NCBI RefSeq assembly: GCF_000304475.1
Contig: NC_018940.1
Span: forward strand, 1,674,001-1,738,000
Direction of reading: 5' to 3'
Length of the DNA stretch: 64,000 bases
DNA from: Kazachstania africana CBS 2517
Lineage: Eukaryota; Ascomycota; Saccharomycetes; Saccharomycetales; Saccharomycetaceae
Shown here: one piece after another, positions 1-11,803 of the stretch
Layout of the letters: every line of letters starts with the position of its first letter
Numbering within the stretch: the first letter of the stretch is position 1
The notes under the pieces: generated by a model
The model's database searches: none
Seen by the model: only the letters and a program-made list of their open reading frames with translations
What the model was told of the DNA's origin: nothing
Position numbers and translations under genes: made by a program

Positions 1-2
1 GC

Positions 3-3000
3 CTCAACGAAGAATTGAACCAATGCCTCAGTTTATTTTCATATTCGATTGTAAATAATGTCGACATCCTGAGAAACAATTCTGAAGATAAAGAGGAGAT
101 ACAAGAAAAAACTACTTCATCTACGGCAGGTGTACTTAATGCTATAAGCGAGACGTTGATTGGCTCCACTCCCCCCACTAAACAAATATCAGACGCAAAT
201 GAAAGGAAATCGCTGCACCCTAGACAGCTTAACTCAAAACATATAAGCTTATTTAGAGCATTGATTTCTTTAGCAATCGCGCAGGGATCGAGTTTTGACA
301 GTGCTAATTGGAGAAATACATTTGTAACTTGGCAATGGGTATCATATTTCATATATGGACCATCTGTTGACTTTATGGAAACATTTTACAATCAAGATGT
401 GCCTCCCGCTCCTAAAATATCCAAAAATGATGTGACAAATATTGAGAACAACATTCTGAAACTTTTTGAAACAACAACGTCATATTCACAACCAGCCTTC
501 AAATGTCTAGTAAGTACTTTAATTAAATCTTCGAACAATACAATTTTCGTCGAAGATGAAACCACTGCTTACTCCCCTGTATCACAAGAAGGTGAAGTGT
601 TTAATTGTATTTATAATAAAGGTTTTTATGTCACACAAGTTGGAGAGATAACTGCATACAATCATGGCCGGTTTTTCAGTACAGAAAAAGGCGATCCTTC
701 ATGGCAACTGCTAGTTGACCATTTCGTCTCTTTGATAGGCAGTCGTGAAATATCTAGTAGTTCTCTGCGACTATACATCACTAGAGTATTTACTGATGTT
801 ATCAAGAGCGCATCTAGTGAGGTTGCTAACATTGAAGATCCTAGTCTGAGAACAGCAACCTTCGACGGGGCTGAAGAATTGATGGCAAATGCACTGCTCA
901 GTGTAGTAGACTCATTGAAACGTCTAGAGATTGGTAAAAACGAAATATATCAAGGTACTTTGAATATTGAATCCGACATACTGCTTCAAATTCTTTCCAC
1001 ACTTAAAGGGATATTAAACGAGGTGGGTGATCTTTTAAAAAGTTCTTGGTTTACAATTTTTAGCATTATTAACTCCCCATTTGAGTTGTTAAATAATGAT
1101 GTAATATTTGCCCAACTAGAAGACACAGACGATTCTTCTTTAGTCAATGGTATATTTCAAAAGCATCTTGGAATGATCCAAGTTGCCTATGATGTTTTCA
1201 AGTTGATATTTGATGACCTTTTACAAACGATTCCGTTAAATGTCATTAAAAGTGTGATCGACACTTTAGTAAACTTTATTAACCAAACTCGTGATTTAAA
1301 CATATCGTTCTCTTCAATTAGTCAATTTTGGTTGATTGGCGATTATCTCGGAAGTCGGTATAAGGATCTGAATGATGAACTTGATAACCCCAGCATATCC
1401 TTAATCAACGAGACAACTAAAGACGAAAAGCTTATCGACTTTATTTCATCCAAGAATTCAAGTCCTAAAATTTTGTATAATGGTCTGTGGTTGTATTTAC
1501 TAAGAAACTTGGTAGAATGCTCTAAAGATTCAAGAATTGAAGTTAGAAACGGGACCATTCAAACTTTTTTTAGGATAATTGATTCTCAGACAAATTCTTT
1601 ACCACCATGGGATGCTTTATTTGTCAACGTACTCAAGTCTTTATTAGATGAGGACTTAACAACCGATGACCTAACTGCCTATGTGGATTTCTATGACGTA
1701 GCTATAAAGGGGCTTGTCAACCTTTATCCTTTGCATTTCAGATATTTTGGTGCTGGAACCATTTGTATCGAGGCCTGGCTTGACCTGTTCAAATTTCTTG
1801 GAAGGTTATTCTTGTCCGCTGCAACTGGGGTCAAATATGTTGCCATTAGTAACTACCAACAACTATTGCAGTCCATGGTTCTGTTAGAAAACATTCCTGA
1901 CGTTGTTCTTGATAAAAGTCGAGATTTATGGTCAAGCTACACAATTATTTACGGAGATACAACAGATCCAAGTGGGCATACTGGTAAAAGTGAATACGAC
2001 TGTGTCCTTGAACTCATAAGAAGCTTCCCATATCTTTATGATTTGATGGATAAATATAAGAAGATAACTTATGACTTCATGGGGCAGGTTTTGAATTCAT
2101 TTAATTCTGCAGCTAGATATCCACTTTTGCCAGAACATTCAAACGATCAAACAAGACCGGCTGCACTACAACAGGCAATTCTAGACGCAATAGACGCAAT
2201 AAATGTAAAAGAATCGATAGAAATAACTCTACTAATTATTGTACAGCTCAGTGCGTTTAGCGTTCTGACACTTGATACAAGAGAAAAAATCGAGGCAAAA
2301 CTGGCACCTAAGTTATCAAATTCATCTAGATCAAGAATTCCGACATTTGAAGCAATTAGTTACCTTTCATGTCAAAAACTGAATAAGAGAATTGAGGTAT
2401 TGGAAGATAATGCAATTCAAATGTGCAAGGAAAAGCAAATGATGAAAATACTACGAAATTTAGCGGATATAATCCAAAGAAAGTTGTTTATTAATTTAAA
2501 AAACAACTCTAATGATCCAATTTGGGTTGTCGCTTCAAAATCATTCAGGGATATTTTTATGGCGATATTTGTGAACAACACATCGCATGCTATCTCCAAA
2601 TCATCTCAAATCATCTTTTGTGGTGCATTTGTGAGTGTAGTTGTCTCTTTAATTGAAAAAACAGATAATCCAAATGCTATATCAACAGAAGTGCACGACA
2701 TCTCCGAATATGTTGAATTTCGTAAGATTTTCCTTGATTCTAAAATTATAGGCATGTTCAATGAAGAACAACTAAAGGCTATATCATCGTCAATTTGGAC
2801 CGGTTCTTTTATTTTCGAACTTGATGAATTCGAAAAGGCATTGTTGAGCGGTTCTGAAAATCTTCAAGATGTGTTAGAGAGTTTATCAGTGTACGATTTT
2901 GAAGAGTATTTTGGCTCCATAGTAGAAGAACCGCTGTTAACAAAGAAATATCTCTCCAAGATATGTATGGAAGATCTCAGTAAACTTATAACAATTTCTG

Positions 3001-3341
3001 GGGATTCATTTATTCGGTTGATGCAGGCAGCCGCACCTTATTTTTTAGTCAGAATAGGCTTAGTTTTGAGAAGATATATTTCAAATGAAAATTTACAAGG
3101 TCGCGCTCCACTAAGTACCCTTCGTAAAATAGAGATAAATGTATTACTGGATGGATTCTCCCAAGTTATGGAATATGCCTTATCAGATACGGATGCAAAG
3201 GAGGCTTTGTTTGGAAGTTTAGTGCTTCTGTACCCTTTGATATTGAAAACAATTCCTGTTTCACATAAAATTGAAGGTTTGCAGGACAAGGTTTTGAAAA
3301 TATCCCTTGCTTATACAAAACTGATGTCGCAGTCAAGCTAA
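3..3341 (+). CDS. MON2: Mon2, C-terminal two thirds (partial at window start)
   Basis: Large HEAT-repeat-like scaffold related to the Sec7/BIG Arf-GEF family but without a GEF domain. In yeast it acts at the trans-Golgi and endosome with Neo1 and Dop1 in membrane trafficking. The frame is open from the first bases, so the N terminus lies outside the window; about 1112 residues are present against about 1636 in S. cerevisiae. The protein is mostly helical with no membrane segment. Identity rests on overall resemblance plus position: it converges on CLA4, which is followed by TRF5, exactly as YNL297C-YNL298W-YNL299W. The stop is TAA at 3339-3341, 219 bp from the CLA4 stop. Confidence 0.9.
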   Translation, partial: LNEELNQCLSLFSYSIVNNVDILRNNSEDKEEIQEKTTSSTAGVLNAISETLIGSTPPTKQISDANERKSLHPRQLNSKHISLFRALISLAIAQGSSFDSANWRNTFVTWQWVSYFIYGPSVDFMETFYNQDVPPAPKISKNDVTNIENNILKLFETTTSYSQPAFKCLVSTLIKSSNNTIFVEDETTAYSPVSQEGEVFNCIYNKGFYVTQVGEITAYNHGRFFSTEKGDPSWQLLVDHFVSLIGSREISSSSLRLYITRVFTDVIKSASSEVANIEDPSLRTATFDGAEELMANALLSVVDSLKRLEIGKNEIYQGTLNIESDILLQILSTLKGILNEVGDLLKSSWFTIFSIINSPFELLNNDVIFAQLEDTDDSSLVNGIFQKHLGMIQVAYDVFKLIFDDLLQTIPLNVIKSVIDTLVNFINQTRDLNISFSSISQFWLIGDYLGSRYKDLNDELDNPSISLINETTKDEKLIDFISSKNSSPKILYNGLWLYLLRNLVECSKDSRIEVRNGTIQTFFRIIDSQTNSLPPWDALFVNVLKSLLDEDLTTDDLTAYVDFYDVAIKGLVNLYPLHFRYFGAGTICIEAWLDLFKFLGRLFLSAATGVKYVAISNYQQLLQSMVLLENIPDVVLDKSRDLWSSYTIIYGDTTDPSGHTGKSEYDCVLELIRSFPYLYDLMDKYKKITYDFMGQVLNSFNSAARYPLLPEHSNDQTRPAALQQAILDAIDAINVKESIEITLLIIVQLSAFSVLTLDTREKIEAKLAPKLSNSSRSRIPTFEAISYLSCQKLNKRIEVLEDNAIQMCKEKQMMKILRNLADIIQRKLFINLKNNSNDPIWVVASKSFRDIFMAIFVNNTSHAISKSSQIIFCGAFVSVVVSLIEKTDNPNAISTEVHDISEYVEFRKIFLDSKIIGMFNEEQLKAISSSIWTGSFIFELDEFEKALLSGSENLQDVLESLSVYDFEEYFGSIVEEPLLTKKYLSKICMEDLSKLITISGDSFIRLMQAAAPYFLVRIGLVLRRYISNENLQGRAPLSTLRKIEINVLLDGFSQVMEYALSDTDAKEALFGSLVLLYPLILKTIPVSHKIEGLQDKVLKISLAYTKLMSQSS

Positions 3342-3491
3342 TATGAAGCAGAACACTGTGGGCTTTGATAGTTGTATATAGTATGACTTTTATATATATA
3401 TTATAAACTATTTTTTAGGCGCATCACTTATCATTAGTGCTGTCTTTTGATAATCACTATACCAACCTACTAATAAAGTAAATTAATACTT

Positions 3492-3499
3492 TCACGTGA
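3492..3499. promoter_or_regulatory. TCACGTGA E-box palindrome between convergent stops
   Basis: Perfect 8-bp palindrome of the Cbf1/Pho4/Tye7 type. It sits between the 3' ends of MON2 and CLA4, so a promoter role is doubtful. There is no CDEII/CDEIII-like sequence next to it, so it is not a centromere element. Confidence 0.35.
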
Positions 3500-3560
3500 T
3501 GATATGGAAAATTCGATTGTATGTACAGGAATCATATATGCCTCAAAACTGCTATATAAC

Positions 3561-6050
3561 TCATTCCTTCCATTCCAACAATTGTGTTAGATCTGATGGC
3601 TTGCATGCCATATCAAAGAAAGTGTGATGTAGTAATTCTTCCGTTGATGCTCTGTATCTAACATCCACACATAAACAGACACTCAAGAATCTCTTTATTT
3701 CTAACGATAATGTTTCTGGGTTCTTCAGTTTTGGAGTACCGTTAGTGGCAATCAGATACAAAGCCTTTAACGGATCTTCATTGAGATATGGAGGTTCTCC
3801 CTCCAGCATTTCTATCGTCATAATACCTAAAGACCAAACATCAACCTTCTCGTCATATTCACGTTGTTTCACGACTTCAGGGGCCATCCAATAAGGAGTA
3901 CCCACCATCGTAGCTCTTTTACTTCTTTTGTCTGTAAGCTTAGCGCAAAAGCCAAAATCAGTAATTTTAACACGCGCTCTTGTATCTAAAAGAACATTAT
4001 CTGACTTAATATCTCTGTGAATGATATGTTTATCATGCAAAAATTTTAGACCTTGGCAGGTCTCTCTTACGATATAGGCGATTTGTGGTTCTGTTAAAGG
4101 AGAGTGATTGCTGCCATTAGTTGGACTATTTTCAATAATATCAGTTAACGAACCACCTTCCATAAATTCCATGACAACCCATAAATCGTCCTCAGTTTTC
4201 AGGTATGCTTCTAAGAAATTTACTATATTTTTATGACGTGAATTTTTCATAACTAAAATTTCATTCACAATCAGTTCTTTACGTGGTTGTTTAGACAGTA
4301 TCATCTGTTTAATGGCCACCTTATCACCAATTGCCTGAGGTTCATTATTCTCGATACTGACGACATGATCATTTTGATATTCCGAAGGAGGTGATTCAAG
4401 ACGCTCTGCAAGATATACAGAACCACTAGCACCTTGACCGGCTTTCTCAATCATTTTGAAATATGGCGTTGGATCCGTATTAAAAGTTACGCTTTTCAAT
4501 CTTAACATAATTTCAGCATTAGACATTAATGGTTTTGACTGTTTTTTTTGCTTGGTGATGCCTGCATCTTTGGATGGTTCTGCTGGCACTTTAGGCGGTA
4601 ACTCTTTAAATTGTTGTTGAGTGTGATTATCTTTCCTCATTGCCATAGCAGCGGCAGCTACACTTGAAGCATTGTTATAAGTGTTACTTGTTTGAGGAGC
4701 TTGTTGCTTAAGAGCGACTGTTGGTGGTTTTGGTGCAGCACGACGTGGTTGAAGAGTTCCCAGACTTTGATTATTGGAGTTTCCAAATGATTTTGCTGAC
4801 ATGACAGTTGGTAATTGAGCCTGTGGAGCGTTCATGGTCCTTTGTTGTTGGTGATGTAATGAAGAAGAAGATGCAGAACCTTGCGCCTTAACATAAGGAT
4901 TGGATAGATTATGGTGTGGTCTATAAGCGTTGGTTGGTGTAGAACCTTGTGATGTTTTCTGCGTTGTTGAGTTATCGCTGCCATAAGGTGACTGGTGCAT
5001 CATTACTTTAGGTGGAGCATTGTTCGTTGGTGACTGATTTGAAGTTTGCTGTCTAGAATATAATTGCTGAGTAGCCTTCTTCCCAGATGAAATCGGATGG
5101 TGTACTGGCGTCCTAGTGTCAATTGTATGTAACTTATTTTTACTCGAGCTGGAAGGTGTACGAGTGTTTGGAGGAGATGGAGCCGACCTCTGTGGTAATA
5201 ATTCAGACGTACTAGCTTTGGTATTTATATTATGATGTAAAGAATTAACGGACGAATTGTTTGATTTTGCCGTATCTGAATTATTACTTGTTGGGCTTAT
5301 ACCATTGTATTCTTGATAAAACTGCAATACTTGTATAACAGCGGCAGAATCATTGTTCCAATCTTCACCAGTAATTCTTGAGTGTTTCAAAAGTTTTTCC
5401 CAGTTTGTTGGCATACCGACGAAACTTCCAGTCTCTGGATCAAAGCCTACATGCACTTTGTGAGTAAAGTTTGTTGGAGAGGATACTCCACTTAATAAAG
5501 GACATTTAGCAAATATAGAATCAAGCCAGTCGTGTAACTCGTATTCGGTTTTCGTTGCAATATAGATGGCTTTCTTGTTTGAATCGAAAGACGGAGATAA
5601 ATTTAAAGCACTACCTGAAGAGGATGAACTAGAAAGAGAATTACGTTCATTGGAGCGGATAATTTCGAAACAGTTGTGCTTTAATTGAGTTCTGCTGACA
5701 CTTACAATACTTGTCAAAGAGATCAGAAGAGCAGGATCCTCCAAGTTCTTATCGGTTTTGTAAAGTGCTAGATATGAATCACTTAAGACTAGGAATCTCT
5801 TCTGCCATAAAAATGACAGGAGACCATCATCTTTATATGATATCCAACCAGACTTTCTTTTCATGGTGTGTGATACGGACCGTTGTGCTGGTGTTCTACG
5901 ATTCAGATCTAAATTACTCACAAAATTTGTAATAGGTCGCGTCTGATTATAGCTCACAGAATTGAGACTAGTTGTGGGAGGTTGAGGAGCTGGTCCAATA
6001 TTTTGAAAATCCTTATCAGATATCTTGTTTGCTGCAGCTGATAATGACAT
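3561..6050 (-). CDS. CLA4: PAK-family serine/threonine kinase Cla4
   Basis: Cdc42-activated p21-activated kinase acting in budding, septin assembly and cytokinesis. In order: PH domain at about 63-185, CRIB/Cdc42-binding segment at about 190-225 (contains HKVHVGFD), a long low-complexity Ser/Gln/Pro-rich linker, and a kinase domain at about 530-815. Visible kinase motifs are the glycine loop GQGASG near 539, VAIK with Lys581, HRD at 678-680, DFG at 698-700 and the activation segment GTPYWMAPE. The PH domain marks the CLA4/SKM1 branch rather than STE20. The 829-aa length is close to yeast Cla4 (842) and longer than Skm1. ATG at 6050. The neighbours MON2 and TRF5 support CLA4, although CLA4 and SKM1 derive from one ancestral gene. 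Confidence 0.95.
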   Translation of the reverse strand: MSLSAAANKISDKDFQNIGPAPQPPTTSLNSVSYNQTRPITNFVSNLDLNRRTPAQRSVSHTMKRKSGWISYKDDGLLSFLWQKRFLVLSDSYLALYKTDKNLEDPALLISLTSIVSVSRTQLKHNCFEIIRSNERNSLSSSSSSGSALNLSPSFDSNKKAIYIATKTEYELHDWLDSIFAKCPLLSGVSSPTNFTHKVHVGFDPETGSFVGMPTNWEKLLKHSRITGEDWNNDSAAVIQVLQFYQEYNGISPTSNNSDTAKSNNSSVNSLHHNINTKASTSELLPQRSAPSPPNTRTPSSSSKNKLHTIDTRTPVHHPISSGKKATQQLYSRQQTSNQSPTNNAPPKVMMHQSPYGSDNSTTQKTSQGSTPTNAYRPHHNLSNPYVKAQGSASSSSLHHQQQRTMNAPQAQLPTVMSAKSFGNSNNQSLGTLQPRRAAPKPPTVALKQQAPQTSNTYNNASSVAAAAMAMRKDNHTQQQFKELPPKVPAEPSKDAGITKQKKQSKPLMSNAEIMLRLKSVTFNTDPTPYFKMIEKAGQGASGSVYLAERLESPPSEYQNDHVVSIENNEPQAIGDKVAIKQMILSKQPRKELIVNEILVMKNSRHKNIVNFLEAYLKTEDDLWVVMEFMEGGSLTDIIENSPTNGSNHSPLTEPQIAYIVRETCQGLKFLHDKHIIHRDIKSDNVLLDTRARVKITDFGFCAKLTDKRSKRATMVGTPYWMAPEVVKQREYDEKVDVWSLGIMTIEMLEGEPPYLNEDPLKALYLIATNGTPKLKNPETLSLEIKRFLSVCLCVDVRYRASTEELLHHTFFDMACKPSDLTQLLEWKE

Positions 6051-6634
6051 TGCTTGATAAAACGTATATTGGATTGATCAGTTGCTCGAAAGTTCGATTA
6101 TGGATCAGTGGAGAAATAATGTACACGAAAGAAAACGTAAAGAATAGTAATAATTGTTACTGCGGATAGTCCTAAAAAAATTTATAAATAGCTTGGTTAA
6201 ATCAAACGACTTCTGGACAAATATATCTACTTGTGGCTATGAATATCAACAAAAAATGAAGACTCTCAATGTCTTCTTATGCAAAGTAACCAAAATATAG
6301 CCAATGCAAAGCGATTTAACGTGATACCAAAACAAAAAGCTGACCAAGAATCAATAATAAACTTTTATGGATCCTCGAATATTTCAGGCGAGATTCTTTT
6401 TTTAAATTTTGCATTGAATATTGATGAATTGTTTCAAACGCGTACCTAGAATTGTCAGTTTCTTACTTTGGAATAGTTTCAATGATTTTCCTAAAAAGGA
6501 AATATGGTTCGTGTAAGTCACGTGACTCTGACGGTCCATTTTATTTGGCAAATGAAGTTGGACATTCTGGTCGTCTGGTCAGTGGGATGCGTTAGATTAA
6601 ATGTATATACATCTGTATGCATGAGTGTGCTGAG
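6051..6634. promoter_or_regulatory. CLA4 upstream region with a 12-bp CACGTG palindrome
   Basis: Spacer of 584 bp between the CLA4 start and the TRF5 stop, which are in the same orientation. A perfect 12-bp palindrome, AGTCACGTGACT, lies at 6516-6527, about 470 bp upstream of the CLA4 ATG. Its core is the Cbf1/bHLH site. Nothing else is recognised. Confidence 0.5.
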
Positions 6635-8527
6635 CTATGTGCTCTTCTTGGGGATGGTAGGCGAGGCAAGGGTTTGGCCCTTTGAGAGCCAGTAGTCGCG
6701 CCTAGTCTGTGCGTCCACTGTCTTTGTTTGAAGTGCACGCTTGTCCTCTTTTGTGTTGTGTTGTGGTTTGGGCTTTGAATCGGAATCACCATTATTTTCA
6801 TCATCTGATAAACCCATGAATGAATCGATTGATTTTTGGGGTTTCTCTTCCTTCTTTTGAGCTTCTTGTTTTATCTTTTTGAGCTTTCTCAAAGTTTTAG
6901 TGCTCTTCTTTACTTTCTTCTTGACTGGCTGATCTAAACTGTAAAGTTCTAGTTCGTCCTGCTGTCCTACAAGCGCCTCATCGGCACTAGGATCCAAAAA
7001 TAGGTCGTCATCAAAGTATGAGCTGCTTCTCTTCCGGTGATATAGTTCATTTTCTATAATTGCCCTGTTTACGACTAGGTCTCTTTCATCTTTGAAATCC
7101 CTTTGCTTACCTTTATATTTGATAACATTACCTAGTATACTTTTCCCAACTCTGTCTTTGAATGTAGAAGCATCCATCTCGAAGCACTTACTCGTCAAGA
7201 GTTCAAATGCTCCAGAAAACGATTTCTTGATATCTCTTACATTAAATGAACCCCTACTAAGGTTATTCGATGCATCACCAGGATCCTGGATCGCTAAAGT
7301 AAAGGAGCTTCTACTTGGTGGAAGCGATCCCCAATTTGATTTTGGCATGTAACTCGGATATCCACTTATAAAGCTCAATGCAACCTCATCATATGCAAAG
7401 TTTTTACCATAAAGTTCAAAAAAATCTATGAGTAAGACACCCAAATTCTCTAATGGATCAATCTCATCAGTTCTCAACTTTGGATGTAAATGTAAAAAAG
7501 AATAAACCAGACAAATGATACTGAAACCACCTAAACCACCAGTATGGACGTCATTTAACCTTCGTGCAGTCAAAAATTGTTTTACGATCAAGACAAGTTC
7601 TCGTAAACCAGGTGTCATATCTAGCCATTCTCTTATAAGTTTCGCTGCTTCCACACCATTTGTCCTTTCGAATGAAATATCAATATGTACTCCCGATTCA
7701 GGTTCTATAAATTTAATAATTGGGACCCTTGCTCTCGCGATAACTTCTATGCTGGTGGCTAAATTTTTCTTCTTCAGAAATCTGGCCAATTCATACAAAT
7801 AGCTCCTGTGTTCCTTATTACCAGAGGCACTATTAACGACACAATCAATATCAGATCCAGGAAGATATAAATCTGTGGCATAGGAGCCGAAGACAAGTAG
7901 TTCTGAATCAGACCACAATTCTTTTATAGCCCTGCCCAGCTTCGACACTGCTTTGTTTCGTAGCTTGATTTCTTCACGACTAGGAGATATATATGCCACA
8001 AAGTCCTTTATTTCCAAAGTTAGCCACTCAATAATATCTCGTTGTTTTGAATGGTCATGATTTAAAAGCCAAGGATAATCGTTATTCAAAGATCGCTCAT
8101 TTCCGTATATTTCTGCCTCTTCTTCCACGTTGGTATTTTCTACAATTAAGTCGTCCTCCTCTTCTTCTTCTGAATCATCTGAAAATGGTATAAAGTCTGT
8201 ATTAAGTTCTAAATGATTTTTCATTGCATCCTTTGAATTCATTTCGTATGCAACATCCTCGTTGTCAGATGAAAACACATCGACGCTAGGAATTTCGTTA
8301 CTCAATGTAGCGCTACTACTGTTATTGGATGATAAAATTGGCAGAGTACTTGTATCTTCGGAATCACTTACATCCAGAGTTAGATTTTCGTATTTGTTGT
8401 AATGATCACTATCATTGTTGAAGACTTGAAAACTTTTTGTAATTTTATTGAATGAAGACTTTCTTAGTCTTTTCGGTTTCTTGTTTTTGGATTTAGATTG
8501 CCTATTGATATTATTACTCCTGGCCAT
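6635..8527 (-). CDS. TRF5: Non-canonical poly(A) polymerase Trf5/Trf4 (TRAMP complex)
   Basis: Nuclear/nucleolar nucleotidyltransferase of the Pol-beta superfamily that adds short oligo(A) tails to aberrant RNAs for exosome decay as part of TRAMP (with Air1/2 and Mtr4). The catalytic signature is complete: GS at 214-215, the Asp pair in GSDIDCVV (D226, D228) and the third Asp in HIDISFE (D283). A central PAP-associated domain follows. The N terminus is basic then acidic; the C terminus is Lys-rich. 630 aa compares with 642 (Trf5) and 584 (Pap2/Trf4). Position next to CLA4 and TOS6 matches YNL299W, but TRF5 and PAP2 are duplicates, so functional equivalence to either is open. ATG at 8527, stop TAG. 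Confidence 0.93.
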   Translation of the reverse strand: MARSNNINRQSKSKNKKPKRLRKSSFNKITKSFQVFNNDSDHYNKYENLTLDVSDSEDTSTLPILSSNNSSSATLSNEIPSVDVFSSDNEDVAYEMNSKDAMKNHLELNTDFIPFSDDSEEEEEDDLIVENTNVEEEAEIYGNERSLNNDYPWLLNHDHSKQRDIIEWLTLEIKDFVAYISPSREEIKLRNKAVSKLGRAIKELWSDSELLVFGSYATDLYLPGSDIDCVVNSASGNKEHRSYLYELARFLKKKNLATSIEVIARARVPIIKFIEPESGVHIDISFERTNGVEAAKLIREWLDMTPGLRELVLIVKQFLTARRLNDVHTGGLGGFSIICLVYSFLHLHPKLRTDEIDPLENLGVLLIDFFELYGKNFAYDEVALSFISGYPSYMPKSNWGSLPPSRSSFTLAIQDPGDASNNLSRGSFNVRDIKKSFSGAFELLTSKCFEMDASTFKDRVGKSILGNVIKYKGKQRDFKDERDLVVNRAIIENELYHRKRSSSYFDDDLFLDPSADEALVGQQDELELYSLDQPVKKKVKKSTKTLRKLKKIKQEAQKKEEKPQKSIDSFMGLSDDENNGDSDSKPKPQHNTKEDKRALQTKTVDAQTRRDYWLSKGQTLASPTIPKKST

Positions 8528-8877
8528 GCTGACCTTGCGCTTGTTCAGTTGGAACCTTACGGAATTTACAATAACTAACTAATAAATTGCAGCTCATCGG
8601 ACATTTTTATTTAATAATTTTTCATCTTTCATAATGAAAAAAAAATTTGTTGATGGCTTTGAGATGAGCACTAACCTGAAGAAGAGTTAATTACGAAAAT
8701 ATAGATTAAAGATGTGGAATTTAAAAACTAATTATATACTGAAGAGGGGATATTGTATTTGAATTGTGGGGTATCCTAAATGGTATCAACAGGGGTATCT
8801 TTGAGGGTATTTTGGAAGGGATAAATGAACATAATTTTTTAGGAAAATGAATGAAATGCAAATAGAGTACTTTGTAC
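8528..8877 (-). promoter_or_regulatory. TRF5 promoter with PAC and RRPE-like motifs
   Basis: Spacer of 350 bp between TRF5 and the TOS6 stop. Upstream of TRF5 are PAC-type cores at 8593-8599 (CTCATCG) and 8663-8668 (GATGAG), and an RRPE-like run TGAAAAAAAAATTT at 8635-8648. These are the paired promoter motifs of yeast ribosome-biogenesis genes, a group to which nucleolar RNA-surveillance genes often belong. Function is inferred. Confidence 0.5.
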
Positions 8878-9315
8878 TTATAATAAAGCAATTGCAGCAG
8901 CAATAGCACCGGCACCAATAACACCGACCTTCATGTTGTCAGCAGCACCGTAGTAAGTAGTAACCACAGCAGCAGTAGAAGAGCTGGTGTGGTATTCTTC
9001 GATACCACTAGAAGTAGAGTTCTCGGAAGAAGCATTAGAAACAGTGGTGGTAGTGTAAGGAGTAGAGGTAGTCTTGACAGTGGAGACAACTGAAGTAGTG
9101 ACGACTGGAGTGGTAGTGACGTCAACGTAAGTAATGTCTTCACTTGAAGCGGCCTCTTCCTCTTCTTGAGCAGCGACGGTACTAGTCTTGGTACAGCCAC
9201 CAGAACAAGAAGTGATAGTTTCTAAAGTGGTGGATACGTCAGACTCGGTGACAGTAGCGACCTTAGCAGCAGAAGCGACGGCAGCAATGGATAAAATAGC
9301 AGCAGAGAATTTCAT
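8878..9315 (-). CDS. TOS6: Small GPI-anchored cell-wall protein Tos6
   Basis: 145-aa Ser/Thr-rich secreted protein. An N-terminal signal peptide of about 16 residues (MKFSAAILSIAAVASA) and a C-terminal hydrophobic tail after a small-residue region predict GPI attachment. The block TYVDVTTTP followed by VSTVKTTSTPYTT closely resembles S. cerevisiae Tos6, and position between TRF5 and RPL18 matches YNL300W. It is longer than yeast Tos6 (102 aa) because of an extra segment after the signal peptide containing a cysteine pair (CSGGC) and an acidic run. The molecular role is unknown; the S. cerevisiae gene is a target of the G1/S factor SBF, and SCB-type sites lie upstream here. Confidence 0.9.
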   Translation of the reverse strand: MKFSAAILSIAAVASAAKVATVTESDVSTTLETITSCSGGCTKTSTVAAQEEEEAASSEDITYVDVTTTPVVTTSVVSTVKTTSTPYTTTTVSNASSENSTSSGIEEYHTSSSTAAVVTTYYGAADNMKVGVIGAGAIAAAIALL

Positions 9316-11133
<1,818 letters not shown>

Positions 11134-11803
11134 ACGCTTCTTTCATCTGCTTTGCTTCTTCATATACATCCATTTCATATAAGATATTCTGTATAATAAA
11201 ATAAAATAAAAATTTTACTAAAATAAAAGCTGTCACACTGCTCTTCACTAATAAGCAGCATCCCGTCGAGTGTGGAATTATGAATTATTGATGTGAGGTG
11301 ACCGTTGCATCCGTACATTTTACTAACATCCTTACATTTATAAGTTTTCGTATTCGAAAAAATTTAGTTTTTTTATTTTGGTATCACCCGCGTAGACGCA
11401 AACAAATCTTGCCATCAAATGCCGCTGCTCGCCTCTTCTCTCTTTCGCTCTCACGATGGGCTGGGACTCGCCGAATGCAATTCGCAAAGTTTCTTCTCTT
11501 TCTCGGGAACTCGTCTCATTGCACCTAACTCTCCTTCCGAGACTCTGCCCATGTCCTGCCTAGCAATCGCTTCATTCTAGGCTGGCAGACTCAGAATTCC
11601 TCTTGGCTTCTCGTATCGATCTCGCCTAATGGGAAGTTTCTCACTCCCCATCATGGTAACCGGTTCGTGATATCGTTTCCACTCTACGGTAACGCAAGGT
11701 ATCTCTCAGTACTATCAAATTGATGAAAAATTACATATAATTTTAAAAGAACTATTGTAACATCTTAGTAGTTGAATACAAGTTAGATCATCAGAGAATA
11801 AAA
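11134..11803 (+). promoter_or_regulatory. RPS19 promoter: tandem Rap1 sites and GC-rich tract
   Basis: 670 bp between RPL18 and RPS19. Two Rap1-like sites in tandem, GCATCCGTACATTT at 11307-11320 and ACATCCTTACATTT at 11326-11339, lie about 470 bp upstream of the ATG, the usual ribosomal-protein promoter signature. Between them and the gene, 11401-11700 is about 51% G+C by hand count and can fold, for example CTGCC (11556-11560) with GGCAG (11584-11588). No coding sequence is supported. Confidence 0.65.

Noticed and set aside
3492..3499. Possible centromere CDEI (TCACGTGA) sites at 3492, 6517 and 41014
   Set aside because: None is followed by an about 80-bp AT-rich CDEII and a CCGAA-bearing CDEIII.
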